From NCBI GenBank assembly GCA_937902315.1, contig CALGUG010000007.1, forward strand, positions 62,001-126,000: DNA of 64,000 bases, given 5' to 3'. Source of the stretch: an uncultured Chloroflexales bacterium. GTDB taxonomy: Bacteria; Chloroflexota; Chloroflexia; Chloroflexales; Chloroflexaceae. Positions 25,590 through 35,166 of this stretch are shown here, one piece after another. A program made the position numbers and the translations under genes. The number at the start of each line of letters is the position of its first letter. Within the stretch, counting starts at the first letter, position 1. The notes under the pieces were generated by a model. It was not told the origin of the DNA and did no database searches. It worked only from the letters and a program-made list of their open reading frames with translations.

Positions 25590-26357
25590 ATGATTATGAA
25601 CGATGCAATGATTCAGGTTCGCAATCTGCGCAAAACCTACCATATGGGCGAGATCGAAGTCAAGGCGCTGCGCGGGGTGAGCTTCGATATCCAACGGGGC
25701 GAGTTTGTAGCGATTATGGGCCCATCGGGTTCAGGTAAATCGACTTTGATGAATATGCTCGGCTGTCTCGATACGCCGGACGAAGGTCAATATCTGATCG
25801 ATGGTCTGGCGGTAGAGAAGCTTGACCGAGATATGTTGGCAGCGGTGCGCAATCGCAAAATCGGCTTCGTCTTTCAGCAGTTTAACTTGCTGGCGCGCCA
25901 AACCGCGCTCGAAAATGTCGCGCTGCCCTTAGTCTATCAGGGCGGCATCCCGCTCAAAGAGCGCATGGAGCGCGCCCAACGTATGCTCGAACTCGTCGGT
26001 CTTGGCGAACGCCTCGACCATCGTCCTAAACAGCTTTCCGGCGGTCAACAGCAACGTGTGGCGATCGCTCGTGCCCTTGTGACAGAGCCAGCCCTGTTGC
26101 TGGCCGACGAGCCGACGGGTAACCTCGACTCGCGCGCAAGTGAAGATGCCATGGCGCTCTTCAAAGAGCTAAACAAGCGGGGTATAACGATCGTGCTGGT
26201 GACCCACGAGCCGGATATCGCAGAACACGCTCAACGTGTCCTCACGGTACGTGATGGCATGATCGCTAGCGATAAGCTCAACCAACCGCAGGCGCCAAGT
26301 CGCGTCGCTCAAGCAGCTGGAGCCACGTCTGCTCCAGCGCTGGGAGGTATTTTATGA
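25590..26357 (+). CDS. ABC transporter ATP-binding protein, MacB/LolD type
   Basis: A 255-residue ATPase with Walker A GPSGSGKST (about residues 46-54), Q-loop FVFQQFNLL, signature LSGGQQQR, Walker B LLLADEPTGNLD and switch His in LVTHEPD. GGGAGG lies before the ATG. Its last 4 bases overlap the permease start (ATGA), so the two are translationally coupled. It powers the mechanotransmission-type exporter formed with the adjoining permease and adaptor. Confidence 0.93.
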   Translation: MIMNDAMIQVRNLRKTYHMGEIEVKALRGVSFDIQRGEFVAIMGPSGSGKSTLMNMLGCLDTPDEGQYLIDGLAVEKLDRDMLAAVRNRKIGFVFQQFNLLARQTALENVALPLVYQGGIPLKERMERAQRMLELVGLGERLDHRPKQLSGGQQQRVAIARALVTEPALLLADEPTGNLDSRASEDAMALFKELNKRGITIVLVTHEPDIAEHAQRVLTVRDGMIASDKLNQPQAPSRVAQAAGATSAPALGGIL

Positions 26358-27727
26358 GCGCAGCAGAACAAGCATTGCTTTCGCACGAGCAGCCGAGCAT
26401 CCTGCCAGAGTTGGCCCCGATTGACGAATCCTCGATCGATCCTCAGCGCATGGCCGCCAAGCTCGCGGCTTTGCAAGAGGGCGGCATCAGTTTTATCGAA
26501 ACCTTGAGCATCGCGCTTAAGAGCCTGACCGCCAACAAGCTGCGCAGCTTGTTGACCGCGCTCGGTATCATTATTGGTGTGGCGGCCGTGGTGGCTCTGA
26601 TGGCGATCGGCCAAGGCTCACAGTCCTCGATCACTGCATCGATCGCTGCTAACGGTGCAAATCGCCTGACTATTCGCTCCGGTGCGAGCAACTCGGGCGG
26701 TATTCGGGGCGCGATCGGTGGCTCGCAGACCTTGACGATCAAAGATGCTGAGGCCTTGAAGAAGCCCAATAACGCGCCCAGTATTTCGGCGGTATCGCCC
26801 GAATACAACGGCAACGCCCAGTTGGTGGCGGGCAGCCAAAACACCAACGCCAGCGTGATCGGCGTCGAGCCTGCCTACACCATTGTCAATAATGTGAGCG
26901 TCGCCCAAGGCTCGTTTATCAGCGACGATGACAACACCTATACCAACAGTGTGGTCGTCTTGGGTGCCAATGTGGCCAAGACTCTCTTCCCAACCGGCGA
27001 TCCGATCGGCCAGAAGGTGCGGATCGCTGGCCAGCAGTTCGAGGTGGTGGGTGTGCTAACGGCTAAGGGTGGCAGCGGTTTCGGCTCGACCGACGACGCG
27101 GTGATGATCCCCTTGACAACCGCACAGCGCAAGCTGTTTGGCGGCAAGGCCTTGAACGGTGCCAAATTGGTGTCGTCGATCGCGGTGCAGGCCAAAGACG
27201 AAAACAGCATCGACCAAGCGATCAGTGAGGCCACCTTGACTCTGCGCGAAAGCCACAAACTGCCCATGGACGGCAGCGCCGACGATTTCAGCATCATCAA
27301 TCAGCAGGATATCCTCGAGAGCATCAACGAGACGACCCAGACCCTTACGATCTTTTTGGGCGCCATCGCGGGTATCTCGCTTTTCGTAGGCGGCATCGGC
27401 ATTATGAACATTATGCTGGTTTCGGTGCGCGAGCGCACCCGTGAGATCGGTTTGCGTAAAGCGGTCGGCGCGCGCGAAGGCGATATTCTGCTTCAGTTTA
27501 TGCTCGAAGCCCTGATTATTAGCATCGCGGGCGCTCTGATCGGCCTACTGATCGGCTTGGCTATCGCCTACGGCGTGAGCGCGGCTGGTCTGATCCAAGC
27601 TCAACCAAGCGCCGGATCGGCGGTGCTTGCTATGGGTTTCGCGATGGCGATCGGGCTCTTCTTCGGCATTATGCCCGCTCGTAGTGCGGCCCGTCTCGAC
27701 CCGATCGAATCTTTGCGCTACGACTAA
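26354..27727 (+). CDS. ABC transporter permease, MacB/FtsX type
   Basis: A 457-residue permease with an unusually long N-terminal cytosolic stretch (about 45 residues). The first membrane helix (about 65-88) is followed by an extracytoplasmic domain (about 90-325). Three closely spaced helices make the FtsX domain (about 330-450), including GGIGIMNIMLVSVRERTREIGLRKA-like sequence, the coupling region for the ATPase. It is the third gene of the operon. The substrate is unknown; lipids, peptides or toxic compounds are usual for this class. Confidence 0.92.
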   Translation: MSAAEQALLSHEQPSILPELAPIDESSIDPQRMAAKLAALQEGGISFIETLSIALKSLTANKLRSLLTALGIIIGVAAVVALMAIGQGSQSSITASIAANGANRLTIRSGASNSGGIRGAIGGSQTLTIKDAEALKKPNNAPSISAVSPEYNGNAQLVAGSQNTNASVIGVEPAYTIVNNVSVAQGSFISDDDNTYTNSVVVLGANVAKTLFPTGDPIGQKVRIAGQQFEVVGVLTAKGGSGFGSTDDAVMIPLTTAQRKLFGGKALNGAKLVSSIAVQAKDENSIDQAISEATLTLRESHKLPMDGSADDFSIINQQDILESINETTQTLTIFLGAIAGISLFVGGIGIMNIMLVSVRERTREIGLRKAVGAREGDILLQFMLEALIISIAGALIGLLIGLAIAYGVSAAGLIQAQPSAGSAVLAMGFAMAIGLFFGIMPARSAARLDPIESLRYD

Positions 27728-27752
27728 AGCTTCTGTCGTTTACTGTAACACC

Positions 27753-27815
27753 TTGGCGGAGGCAGCTCTCTCGCCTAAAGAAGGCGTGAACCGCGTCCGC
27801 CTTCGGCTATCAGAG
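27753..27815 (-). repeat. Family A dispersed repeat, copy 6
   Basis: The minus-strand core is at 27792-27809. TTGGCGG at 27753-27759 is the other end. This copy lacks the GAATGG loop. Confidence 0.8.
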
Positions 27816-27890
27816 GCCAATCCAGCAAAGAGGCGGCTATCTGCTGCGCGCAGGCCGCCCTCCAAAACACTGAATCCGGTAGATTACTTA

Positions 27891-28030
27891 CTTTTTGGCC
27901 TTCGGCAGAGTGGAACGTGACTATTTTTGTTGTGAGACATTTCGCGCGATCGCGCGAAATGTCTCACAACGCTTTCCCCGTTTTTGCTTTCCTGCGCTAC
28001 AAAAACGCACGTCTTTAAACTGATTTGCTA
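27891..28030 (+). repeat. Family B dispersed repeat, full copy with perfect 42-bp palindrome
   Basis: TTTTTGGCCTTCGGCAGAG begins the element. The palindrome at 27929-27970 is perfect over all 42 bases (arms GTTGTGAGACATTTCGCGC around a GATC centre). Then come CTTTCCCCGTTTTTG, a degenerate GCGTTACAAAAGCGCA and TTTGCTATCA. Confidence 0.9.
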
Positions 28031-28033
28031 TCA

Positions 28034-28067
28034 AAATTCCGTCTAGCTGGCTGGCCAGACGGGGTTT
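28034..28067 (-). terminator. Terminator hairpin
   Basis: AAATTCCGTCT pairs with AGACGGGGTTT (two G-T pairs), with a GGCCAGCC-type inner part. It lies 11 bases beyond the stop of the hydrolase gene at 28079. Confidence 0.7.
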
Positions 28068-28078
28068 GTTGTACGCGC

Positions 28079-30124
28079 TTAGAGCTCGACGGTCTGGCCG
28101 ACCGTCACAATCGCCTCGCGCCCCGCGAAGCTGACCGTGATCGGCTGCGGCCCATCGAGATGCTCGATTTCGAGGCGATTGGCGCCGATGCGCAATGAGA
28201 GCATGTGCTGGCCGACCAGCAGGCCGCGAATTCGCACTTCGTCCCAATCGGCTGGCAGGTGCGGCTCGACGCTTAGGGCATGTTTGTGGGCTTGGGGCTG
28301 AATGCCTAGCACTCCTTCGACCACGCCTTGCAAGAAGAGACCCGCGCTCCAGAGCTGAATAAAACACAGCCCTTCTGGAATCAGCTCTTTGAAGGTGCCG
28401 AGCGTACCCGTTTCGGTTGTGATGGCGATGCTCTTGAGCAGCTTCAGGCCCAAGTCGTTTTCGCCCAGTTGCAGGGCGGCCAGAGCCAGCAAACCGGTTG
28501 GCAGCGTCCAGACTAGCGGCTCGACCTCGCGCGTGTGCACAAGGCCCCACTCGTTGACCCAGCCGCCCTCCATAATGCGCTTCAACATCAGCTCGGAACG
28601 CTCGCGGTCGCTGAGACCGAGCTGAAGCGGCACAACCACGGTCCAGTGGCCGTCGAAGCGCAGGCTGCCGTCGAGTTGACGCGAGTCGGCGAAGAGTTGC
28701 TCGTCTTCGTACCACCACTCGCGGTTGAAGCGCTCTTTGAGCTGGGCCGCTCGCTGCAGATAGTGTTCGGCCCGATCTTTGCCAAGCGCGGCGCTTAGTT
28801 CGGCCATGGCTTGTAGAGCGGCGTAGTGGTAGGCAGTGCTATCGAGCTTAAAAAGCCCCATGCCCAAGCGTTCGACCATGCCGTCGCCCGCCGGGTAGAA
28901 CTCGGTTCCGGCGCACCACATTGGCAAAAAGATGTCGATCGCCTCTTGGCAGAGCGGGTAGATCTGTTCGGCGAACTCGAAATCTCCCGTCCAGCGCACA
29001 AAGTCCCAACAGGCGATCACAAACTGGGGCGTCTCTTGAATATTGCCCGGGTGGAAGACCCGCCCGTTGGTGATCAGCTCGTGCGGCACTCGTCCGCAGG
29101 CCCGCGCCGCATAGCTGCCCAACTGTTGCAGCGCGCTTCTGGTTGTCTTGACATAACCAGCGGCGAGCGCGCCCGGTACGCTGTAGGTGGTGTCACAGCC
29201 GAACAGTTGGGGGTATTCTGGCAGGCCAGCCAAGAAGTACGAACCTAGATCGGGGTAGGTCGCTTCCAGCAGGCGCAGATTGGCTTGGGCTAGGTCGATT
29301 CCACGGTTGAGATCGTGGTCGGGCGTTTCGATCAAGATGCCGTCGGGGAACATCGTTGAGGCTTGGCGCTCTAAGAGCGAAGCATCGTCCTCGAAGAGCG
29401 AGCTACAGGCTCGCTGGGCCTCTTCGGCGCCGTGTTGGCTCTCGGCCGCCAGCGCGAAGAGCAGTTCGTACTCCTCGCCCGCCTCGAGCTGCCACTGGTA
29501 GCTGAGAGTCGCTTCGCAGCCCGCATCGCGCTCGAGCAGACGATAGCTGCTGAGGCTCTTGTTTGCGCCACAGGCTACGCCCCAGCTATCGGGGTAGGCG
29601 CGGTCGCGCCCGAGCAGCCAGCCGTTGTCGAGGCTGTATTGGCCGCCGCCCGACTCGAGGCCCGACATCCAAGCGGGCACAAACTTCAGCCAGACTCGAA
29701 TATGGATCTCGCCGCTTTGGCTGGTATCGCTGGTATTGCGCAACGAGATCTGCGAACAGATGCTTGGGCTGATCGAAGGTACCACAGCGTCGCGGCGTTC
29801 AAAAGCGATGGTCTCGTTTTGCCAGCGCCAGACCACATGGCTGAGATGTTCTTCGAATACGATTTCGTTCGGCTCGAAGAGAATGGCCTGTTCATTGCTG
29901 ACCTCAACCACAAAGCCTTCAGCGACTTTGAGCGGATGGGCCCAGATGCCGCCCATCTCGCCTTTGATATGTTCGGCACCGATATCGCCGAGCCGACCCG
30001 ATGGGCGGCTGATCACATACATATTTGGACCAGCGATCAGGTAAGGTGCTTCGTCGCTTTCGTCGCGCGGCGCGCCTTTGAGCCGATGAGACCCTACAAC
30101 AAGTTGCCGGTTGATGATCTGCAT
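28079..30124 (-). CDS. Glycogen-debranching-like glycoside hydrolase
   Basis: A 681-residue protein with three parts. An N-terminal beta-sandwich (about 1-230) starts at MQIINRQLVVGSH. An (alpha/alpha)6-barrel (about 245-600) carries LFGCDTTYSVPGALAAGY and VPHELITNGRVFHPGN, and resembles the amylo-alpha-1,6-glucosidase domain of debranching enzymes. A C-terminal beta-domain completes it. Catalytic acids cannot be fixed by eye. It has no signal peptide and would act in the cytosol on alpha-glucans or related oligosaccharides. The ATG at 30124 with GAGGAGTG before it is preferred over an in-frame codon 18 bases upstream. It is monocistronic. Confidence 0.75.
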   Translation of the reverse strand: MQIINRQLVVGSHRLKGAPRDESDEAPYLIAGPNMYVISRPSGRLGDIGAEHIKGEMGGIWAHPLKVAEGFVVEVSNEQAILFEPNEIVFEEHLSHVVWRWQNETIAFERRDAVVPSISPSICSQISLRNTSDTSQSGEIHIRVWLKFVPAWMSGLESGGGQYSLDNGWLLGRDRAYPDSWGVACGANKSLSSYRLLERDAGCEATLSYQWQLEAGEEYELLFALAAESQHGAEEAQRACSSLFEDDASLLERQASTMFPDGILIETPDHDLNRGIDLAQANLRLLEATYPDLGSYFLAGLPEYPQLFGCDTTYSVPGALAAGYVKTTRSALQQLGSYAARACGRVPHELITNGRVFHPGNIQETPQFVIACWDFVRWTGDFEFAEQIYPLCQEAIDIFLPMWCAGTEFYPAGDGMVERLGMGLFKLDSTAYHYAALQAMAELSAALGKDRAEHYLQRAAQLKERFNREWWYEDEQLFADSRQLDGSLRFDGHWTVVVPLQLGLSDRERSELMLKRIMEGGWVNEWGLVHTREVEPLVWTLPTGLLALAALQLGENDLGLKLLKSIAITTETGTLGTFKELIPEGLCFIQLWSAGLFLQGVVEGVLGIQPQAHKHALSVEPHLPADWDEVRIRGLLVGQHMLSLRIGANRLEIEHLDGPQPITVSFAGREAIVTVGQTVEL

Positions 30125-30286
30125 GGTGCTGACACTCCTCAATTTGCAGTTCGTTCTGCAAGCCCTATCGACATCGACGATGTTTGCTGAATGTGACGCT
30201 CAATGCGGATCACACGGCGTACACAACTCAACTTATCGCTGATAGGCTTAAGATGATCTGGCTGTTAACTCTTGTAACTTTTTATT

Positions 30287-30400
30287 TTTTGGCCTTCGGC
30301 AAGGTGGAACGTTGCTATTTTTTCCCCGTGTTTGTTCTCTTACGTCTCAAAAGCGCAAGTCTTTCAAGCGATTTGCTACGATCTTGCTTTAGGCAGCAAA
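30287..30400 (+). repeat. Family B dispersed repeat lacking the palindrome
   Basis: TTTTTGGCCTTCGGCAAGG, GGAACGTTGCTATTTTTT, then directly CCCCGTGTTTG, AAAAGCGCAAGTCTTTC and GATTTGCTACGA. Compared with the 27891 copy, the whole palindrome is cleanly absent between TATTTTT and TCCCCGT. Confidence 0.85.
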
Positions 30401-30414
30401 ATCGACATCATATT

Positions 30415-30472
30415 TTGGCGGAAAAGGTTCTAACCTTGCATGCGCTTCTCACCGCGTCCGCCTACGGCTACA
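30415..30472 (-). repeat. Family A dispersed repeat, copy 7
   Basis: The minus-strand core is at 30453-30470. TTGGCGG lies at 30415-30421. First member of an inverted pair. Confidence 0.85.
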
Positions 30473-30618
30473 AAGTCGGCTAAGTATCCATTCGGTCTAT
30501 CGCCTCGCAGCTTGCGCTGCGAACTACTTGGTGCGCGCACCAAGCAGCTGCAAACGCCGCTTTGCCTTGCTTGCGCTGATCTGCTCTGCCGCAGGCGACC
30601 CGCCCGATGTAGCGAGCA

Positions 30619-30684
30619 GGATGTTGATAGCCGTAGGCGGACGCGCTAGAAGCCGAATGGGGCCTAGCAGCCTTGCCGCCAGAG
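30619..30684 (+). repeat. Family A dispersed repeat, copy 8
   Basis: An exact core lies at 30628-30645. Inner GCTAG/CTAGC arms surround the conserved GAATGG, and CCGCCAGAG ends the element. Confidence 0.9.
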
Positions 30685-30751
30685 TTTGAAGCGACTTTGC
30701 GATACGCTACCACAAGCTTGGCTCGCTCTTGAGTTGCTAGTTGGATGCGGT

Positions 30752-32071
30752 TTAGAGCGCTTTTTCAAAATGAGTAGGTTCGCTGAGCCGTGCGTAGAGA
30801 TAGTTGAAGATGTCGCGGGCGACCGCCGAAACGGGGGCAGCCAGAATCGCGCCCAGCAGGCCGAAGACGGTCGAACAGGCGATCAAAAGCACCATCAAAA
30901 TCGCAGGGTGAATGCCGACGCTTTCGCCGACGATGCGCGGCACCAGCAGTTGGTTTTCGAGCTGTTGCACCAAAATGTAGAGCGCGGCCACCGCGAGCAG
31001 GGCGGTGGCAACCGAGCCTTCGGTAAAGAGGGCCAAGATCAGGGCGGGGACAGCGCCGATAATGGGGCCGATCACCGGAATTAGCTCGGTAACGCCTGCG
31101 AAGATGGCTAACAGCAAGATATAGGGGATTTTGATACCGAAGAATTGTAAGACCAGCAGGCCGATACCGACACAGGCTCCGACCGCGAAGCCGAGCACGA
31201 TTTGACCGCCGATGTACTTGGTGAAGGTATCGTCGATAATGTGCATAATCGCCCAGAAATCGCGCCGTATAAAGCGCGGGAGCAGATTATCGATGCCCTG
31301 GATGGCGGATTCGTGGTCCATTAGCAGGTAGAAGAGCCAGAAGGGAATGACTAAGAAGCCGAACAAAAAGGTGACGGTGTTGAACAAGCTGAGCAAGCTG
31401 TTGATCGCGAAGGTGCCGATATTTTGCAGATAGCGCGTGAGGTTCTCTTGCAGGGTGTTGGCACCTTGGCGAATGGCGTCGTCGATTGGCTCGCGCACGT
31501 AGTTGGGAACGTGGCTCAAAAAGTCGTTCAGCAGCTTGTTGGTCTGATTGATGATGGTGTTGATATCGGGAAAGCTGGCTATCAGCTCTTGTGCTTGCGC
31601 GATAATCGGCGGAATGATGAAGGCGAAGCCGCCCACGATGATGATCAGCGCCACAATGTAGACCACTAAAATAGCGGCCCAGCGCGGCATAAAGTTATTG
31701 AGCCGATTGACCACCGGCAGCAAGAGGTAGCCCAGCACGCTGCCGATCACAAAGGGCATGAGAGCCGAGCCGCTCTGCCAGAACAGCCAGCCGATGCCTG
31801 CGATCGCTACGATGACTAAGAGCGCGCGGGCGAACAGGCGCAGAAAGCGCGCATCTGTCGACGACAACAAGGGCTTCGAGGTTTCGCTTGGATCGATGAT
31901 GCTTGTGTCGCTAGAAGGTGGTAGCGGTGGATTGCTCTCCTCTAGAGCAGATAAAACTCCCTTCTCTGGCTCGATATTTGGCCTAATCGATGGCGAGTCA
32001 AGCTCATTAGGAGGCGTGATAAAAGCGCTCTTTTGGGAAGCAGGAATTGGTTTTTTCGGTTTGTTGCTCAT
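30752..32071 (-). CDS. AI-2E/PerM family transporter
   Basis: A 439-residue membrane protein. A polar Pro/Ser-rich N-terminus (about 75 residues) is followed by about eight membrane helices. The family's central amphipathic loop runs at about 150-240 (ANTLQENLTRYLQNIG) and ITELIPVIGPIIGA-like motifs lie near the end. The AI-2E/PerM family exports autoinducer-2 or drives sodium/proton exchange in different bacteria, so the substrate stays open. It is monocistronic; the gene ahead of it on the strand is separated by about 110 bases. Confidence 0.85.
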   Translation of the reverse strand: MSNKPKKPIPASQKSAFITPPNELDSPSIRPNIEPEKGVLSALEESNPPLPPSSDTSIIDPSETSKPLLSSTDARFLRLFARALLVIVAIAGIGWLFWQSGSALMPFVIGSVLGYLLLPVVNRLNNFMPRWAAILVVYIVALIIIVGGFAFIIPPIIAQAQELIASFPDINTIINQTNKLLNDFLSHVPNYVREPIDDAIRQGANTLQENLTRYLQNIGTFAINSLLSLFNTVTFLFGFLVIPFWLFYLLMDHESAIQGIDNLLPRFIRRDFWAIMHIIDDTFTKYIGGQIVLGFAVGACVGIGLLVLQFFGIKIPYILLLAIFAGVTELIPVIGPIIGAVPALILALFTEGSVATALLAVAALYILVQQLENQLLVPRIVGESVGIHPAILMVLLIACSTVFGLLGAILAAPVSAVARDIFNYLYARLSEPTHFEKAL

Positions 32072-32184
32072 ACACCTATCTTCTTATCTTGAACTGGTAC
32101 GGCAGAGACCTCTAGGCTTCACGCTCGGTGAGCGCTTCATTCTTGTGTTTCTCTGCAAGCTGCGCACCAAGACTTATCGCTTGA

Positions 32185-34794
32185 TTAGACGTTGCGATCG
32201 TTGCGTTTGAGCAGCAAAGCTGTGATTCCCATACAGATCAGGCCATAGAGCGCGAGAATGCTCCAAGTGCTGAGCAGATGAGTTACGGTATGATCGTAAC
32301 GCGAGTCGGGTGTTGTGCTACCAAAAGCCTCTGCAAAGGCGGGTAGACGGTTCATATTGACGATCGAGCCATAAGCATCCATAGCCCAGCGGCTGATGGT
32401 CAACCACGACAGCGGCTCGGCGGCCCCCTTGAGTTCGAAGATCAGGCCAGCGAATACGATCTGTGGAATAAGCGCTAAGGGCACGATACTGATCGAGCGG
32501 TCGGGCGTTTTGGCGAAGGCGCTGATCACAAGGCCGAGCGCGAGGCCTGCCAGTGAAGTCAGGAAGGTCGTGATAAACAGCTCTAGCCAGATCGGTAAGA
32601 AGATCCCTTCGCTGGGGAAGTCGACTTTTAGCCCGACAAATGCAAGCAAGATCAGACCTTGAATCAACACAAGGAGCGTGAGAATAATAACCTTTGAGAG
32701 CACATAAGGCACGATACTCAAGTTTGCGAGGCGCTCGCGTTGATAGATCGGTGTCTCTTTGGTGATCTCGCGGGCCGAGTTGATGATGCCAAACCAAACC
32801 GCAACCGTCGCCAACATAAAGAGCACTTTGCTGGCTTGGTTTTGGGCCGCTCCATTGCCCACAATCGAGTCGGCTTTTGCCACGATCCAGAGCAGCAGGC
32901 CGATGATGGGGGCTTGTAGAAGCAGAATGCTCAGATTACGCCGATCTTGCAGAATCAGGTCGGCGTAGCGTTTGGTCAAAATGGAGAGCTGGCGCAGGGG
33001 TGACGGGCGTTTCTGCTGCTGCTCGTTGTGTTTGCCGACGACCGGAACTTGGGGCGCCTGTTGCAAACGGGCCACAACATAGGCCTGATATTGCGGGCTG
33101 AGACGGAACTTCATCTCCCAAAGCTCGCCCAAATGGGGCGGCGGCTGATTGGGGTTGGTCCGCTGCCACTGTTCGTACTCGGCTTTGAGGTCGCGCTGCA
33201 CGATCTCGCCCTGTGGGTCGGCCATGCCCTCGATTTTGGTGTAGATATCGGCAAAATCGCCGCTCGTGACGCCGAAGAAGTCCAGTGCTTCGTTGGGCGG
33301 CCCGAAGAAGACCATGCGTCCGTCGGCCATAAAGATGACGTGGTCGCATTGGGCGATATTGGCCGTGGCGTGGGTAACCAAAACGATGGTGCGTCCGCTG
33401 TCGGCCAAGCGCCGCAGGGTATACATCATCTTCTTTTCGAGGCCCGGGTCGAGGCCGCTGGTCGGCTCGTCGAGGAAGAAGAGGCTAGGATCGGCCAAGA
33501 GTTCGGCGCCGATGCTGACGCGTTTGCGTTGACCACCCGAGAGGTTCGCGACCAGTGTATCGCCGTGGCGCACCATATCGACGGCTTCGAGCACGCTGAT
33601 GATGCGCTGGTTGATCTCGCTGGGCGCGGTGTCGGCTGGCAGGCGTAGTTGGGCGGCATAGGTGAGGGCGCGTCGTACGGGCAACTCGCGATGGATGATG
33701 TCGTCTTGGGGCACATAGCCCAGCACAGTGCGGTAGGCGTCGAAGTTTTGGTAAAAATCGTCGCCGTTGACCATGACCGTGCCGCTGCTTGCGCGTACCA
33801 CGCCGCTTAGGGCTTTCATCAAGGTCGATTTGCCTGTACCACTGCCTCCTACCAGCGCTACAAATTCGCGCGGTGCGATCGAGAGCGAGACATCTTTCAA
33901 AATCAGTCGCTTAACGCCGTTACGTGAGACTTCTCGGCTCAGATTGCGTACATCTATACGGAGAGCGCCGCGCTGGTCGTACTGGTCGAGGCTTGTGAGG
34001 TTGTAGACCAGTTTGAATGCGCCGATCTGAATCAGGTCGCCTGGTTTGAGCTGATAGGGGCTTGTGATGCGTTGGCCGTTGACGAAGGTGCCGTTGCTCG
34101 AACCCACATCGCGCAGCCAAGCTTGCCCGTCGGGTGTGCGATCGATCTGGGCGTGAAAGCGCGAGACCTGCGGGTTGTCGAGCGTGATATCGCAGCCTAA
34201 GCGACCGATTGTGATCTGGGTATCGGTCGGATCGAGTTTGTAGCTTTGGGGCGCAGGAACTTGCCGTGCAGCTTGAACGAGCGGGTTATAGTAGGTGAGT
34301 GTAACAAAATTACCCGTTGTTGGGTCGCCAATACGCAACACATCGCCGTCTGCCAACGTATGAGCATGGTGAGGGTTTAAACGCTGGCCCTCGTAGAGCA
34401 GACCATTGGTACTGCCGATGTCGATAATCCGGTGACCGTGGCCCTCTGGTTCGATACGAGCATGGCGGGCCGAAACGAAACGCGAGGTCACTACGATATC
34501 GTTATCTGGGGCGCGTCCAAGGCTATAGACTTGTTGCCCCAGTTGGATAACTTGGTTTTGGATGCCATCTTGGAGCAGGAGAATCGGGCCGCTATTGTTC
34601 TGTTGACCAAGAAGCATGGTGCTTTTATGCACCTTCTGCGCTGGCAACGTTGCAGGGGCTGCAGCCTGTTGATTGGCTTGCAGGGCCGACCCAGGAGTAG
34701 GAACAGGTTGTTCTTTGCCACATGTAGCGCAAAAGCGAGCGCCAGGACGAGTTAAGGTTGAGCCACAATAAAAACAAATTGTCGCTTGCACCAC
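32185..34794 (-). CDS. FHA-domain ABCG-type ABC transporter with zinc ribbon
   Basis: An 869-residue protein in four parts. A zinc ribbon (CFYCGSTLTRPGARFCATC, about residues 7-25) is followed by two FHA domains. The first (about 70-160) has GRAPDNDI and SARHARI; the second (about 190-275) has SRFHAQI and GSSNGTFVNG. An ABC ATPase (about 285-540) has GGSGTGKST, LSGGQRKR and LFFLDEPTSGLD. An ABC2-type membrane domain of about six helices (about 640-869) completes it. FHA domains bind phosphothreonine, so transport is probably switched by phosphorylation. The start is likely a GTG at 34794 with AGAAAGG before it. It diverges from the phosphatase operon at 35167. Confidence 0.9.
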   Translation of the reverse strand: MVQATICFYCGSTLTRPGARFCATCGKEQPVPTPGSALQANQQAAAPATLPAQKVHKSTMLLGQQNNSGPILLLQDGIQNQVIQLGQQVYSLGRAPDNDIVVTSRFVSARHARIEPEGHGHRIIDIGSTNGLLYEGQRLNPHHAHTLADGDVLRIGDPTTGNFVTLTYYNPLVQAARQVPAPQSYKLDPTDTQITIGRLGCDITLDNPQVSRFHAQIDRTPDGQAWLRDVGSSNGTFVNGQRITSPYQLKPGDLIQIGAFKLVYNLTSLDQYDQRGALRIDVRNLSREVSRNGVKRLILKDVSLSIAPREFVALVGGSGTGKSTLMKALSGVVRASSGTVMVNGDDFYQNFDAYRTVLGYVPQDDIIHRELPVRRALTYAAQLRLPADTAPSEINQRIISVLEAVDMVRHGDTLVANLSGGQRKRVSIGAELLADPSLFFLDEPTSGLDPGLEKKMMYTLRRLADSGRTIVLVTHATANIAQCDHVIFMADGRMVFFGPPNEALDFFGVTSGDFADIYTKIEGMADPQGEIVQRDLKAEYEQWQRTNPNQPPPHLGELWEMKFRLSPQYQAYVVARLQQAPQVPVVGKHNEQQQKRPSPLRQLSILTKRYADLILQDRRNLSILLLQAPIIGLLLWIVAKADSIVGNGAAQNQASKVLFMLATVAVWFGIINSAREITKETPIYQRERLANLSIVPYVLSKVIILTLLVLIQGLILLAFVGLKVDFPSEGIFLPIWLELFITTFLTSLAGLALGLVISAFAKTPDRSISIVPLALIPQIVFAGLIFELKGAAEPLSWLTISRWAMDAYGSIVNMNRLPAFAEAFGSTTPDSRYDHTVTHLLSTWSILALYGLICMGITALLLKRNDRNV

Positions 34795-34860
34795 TCTCAA
34801 CCTTTCTGCTAAAGCGAGAACAGGGAACTATAACGCTTCGTTATGCTGCATATATGTTCA

Positions 34861-34889
34861 TTGATAACATAGGATATATCATATTGCAA
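34861..34889 (-). promoter_or_regulatory. Predicted promoter of the FHA-ABC transporter gene
   Basis: On the minus strand TTGCAA (34884-34889), 17 bases, then TATCAA (complement of 34861-34866), about 65 bases upstream of the start codon. Confidence 0.5.
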
Positions 34890-35008
34890 CTTCTGGATAG
34901 GGAAACATCGTCTCTAGGCCCTATTTTTTGGCTCCATTGTTCCACATCAGGCAGGTCAAGCTCGATCGCCAGACCAATACAATCGCTTGGGCCGCTTCTT
35001 GCACCTGT

Positions 35009-35037
35009 TTGTCAAGGATGCTAAGATGAACTATAGC
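35009..35037 (+). promoter_or_regulatory. Predicted promoter of the phosphatase operon
   Basis: TTGTCA at 35009-35014, a 17-base spacer, TATAGC at 35032-35037, about 130 bases before the ATG at 35167. Confidence 0.5.
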
Positions 35038-35166
35038 TATCTAACACCGTTTTTCTGCATCCTCACTAGGAAGTCGATCGTCAAAGCGAATGAGATGGAT
35101 ATGGCTTGCCACCGACGAATTTGGCAGGAGAGGGCCTGAGCTGCCACTTGGAAGGATCTTTATTTA

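Larger units (their letters stand above)
27728..28078. other. Convergent intergenic region with composite repeat
   Basis: Holds family A copy 6, then a full family B repeat, then a terminator of the minus-strand gene at 28079. Confidence 0.8.
30143..30751. other. Intergenic region with family B and a family A inverted pair
   Basis: Family B without palindrome lies at 30287-30400 and family A copies 7 (minus) and 8 (plus) at 30415-30480 and 30619-30684. The 140 bases between the pair are rich in short inverted repeats (for example CGCAGCTTGCGCTGCG), related to the spacer of the pair at 41162-41818. No gene is seen. Confidence 0.75.
34801..35166. other. Divergent promoter region of the phospho-signalling island
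   Basis: AT-rich, with promoters for both directions; no gene is seen. Confidence 0.7.
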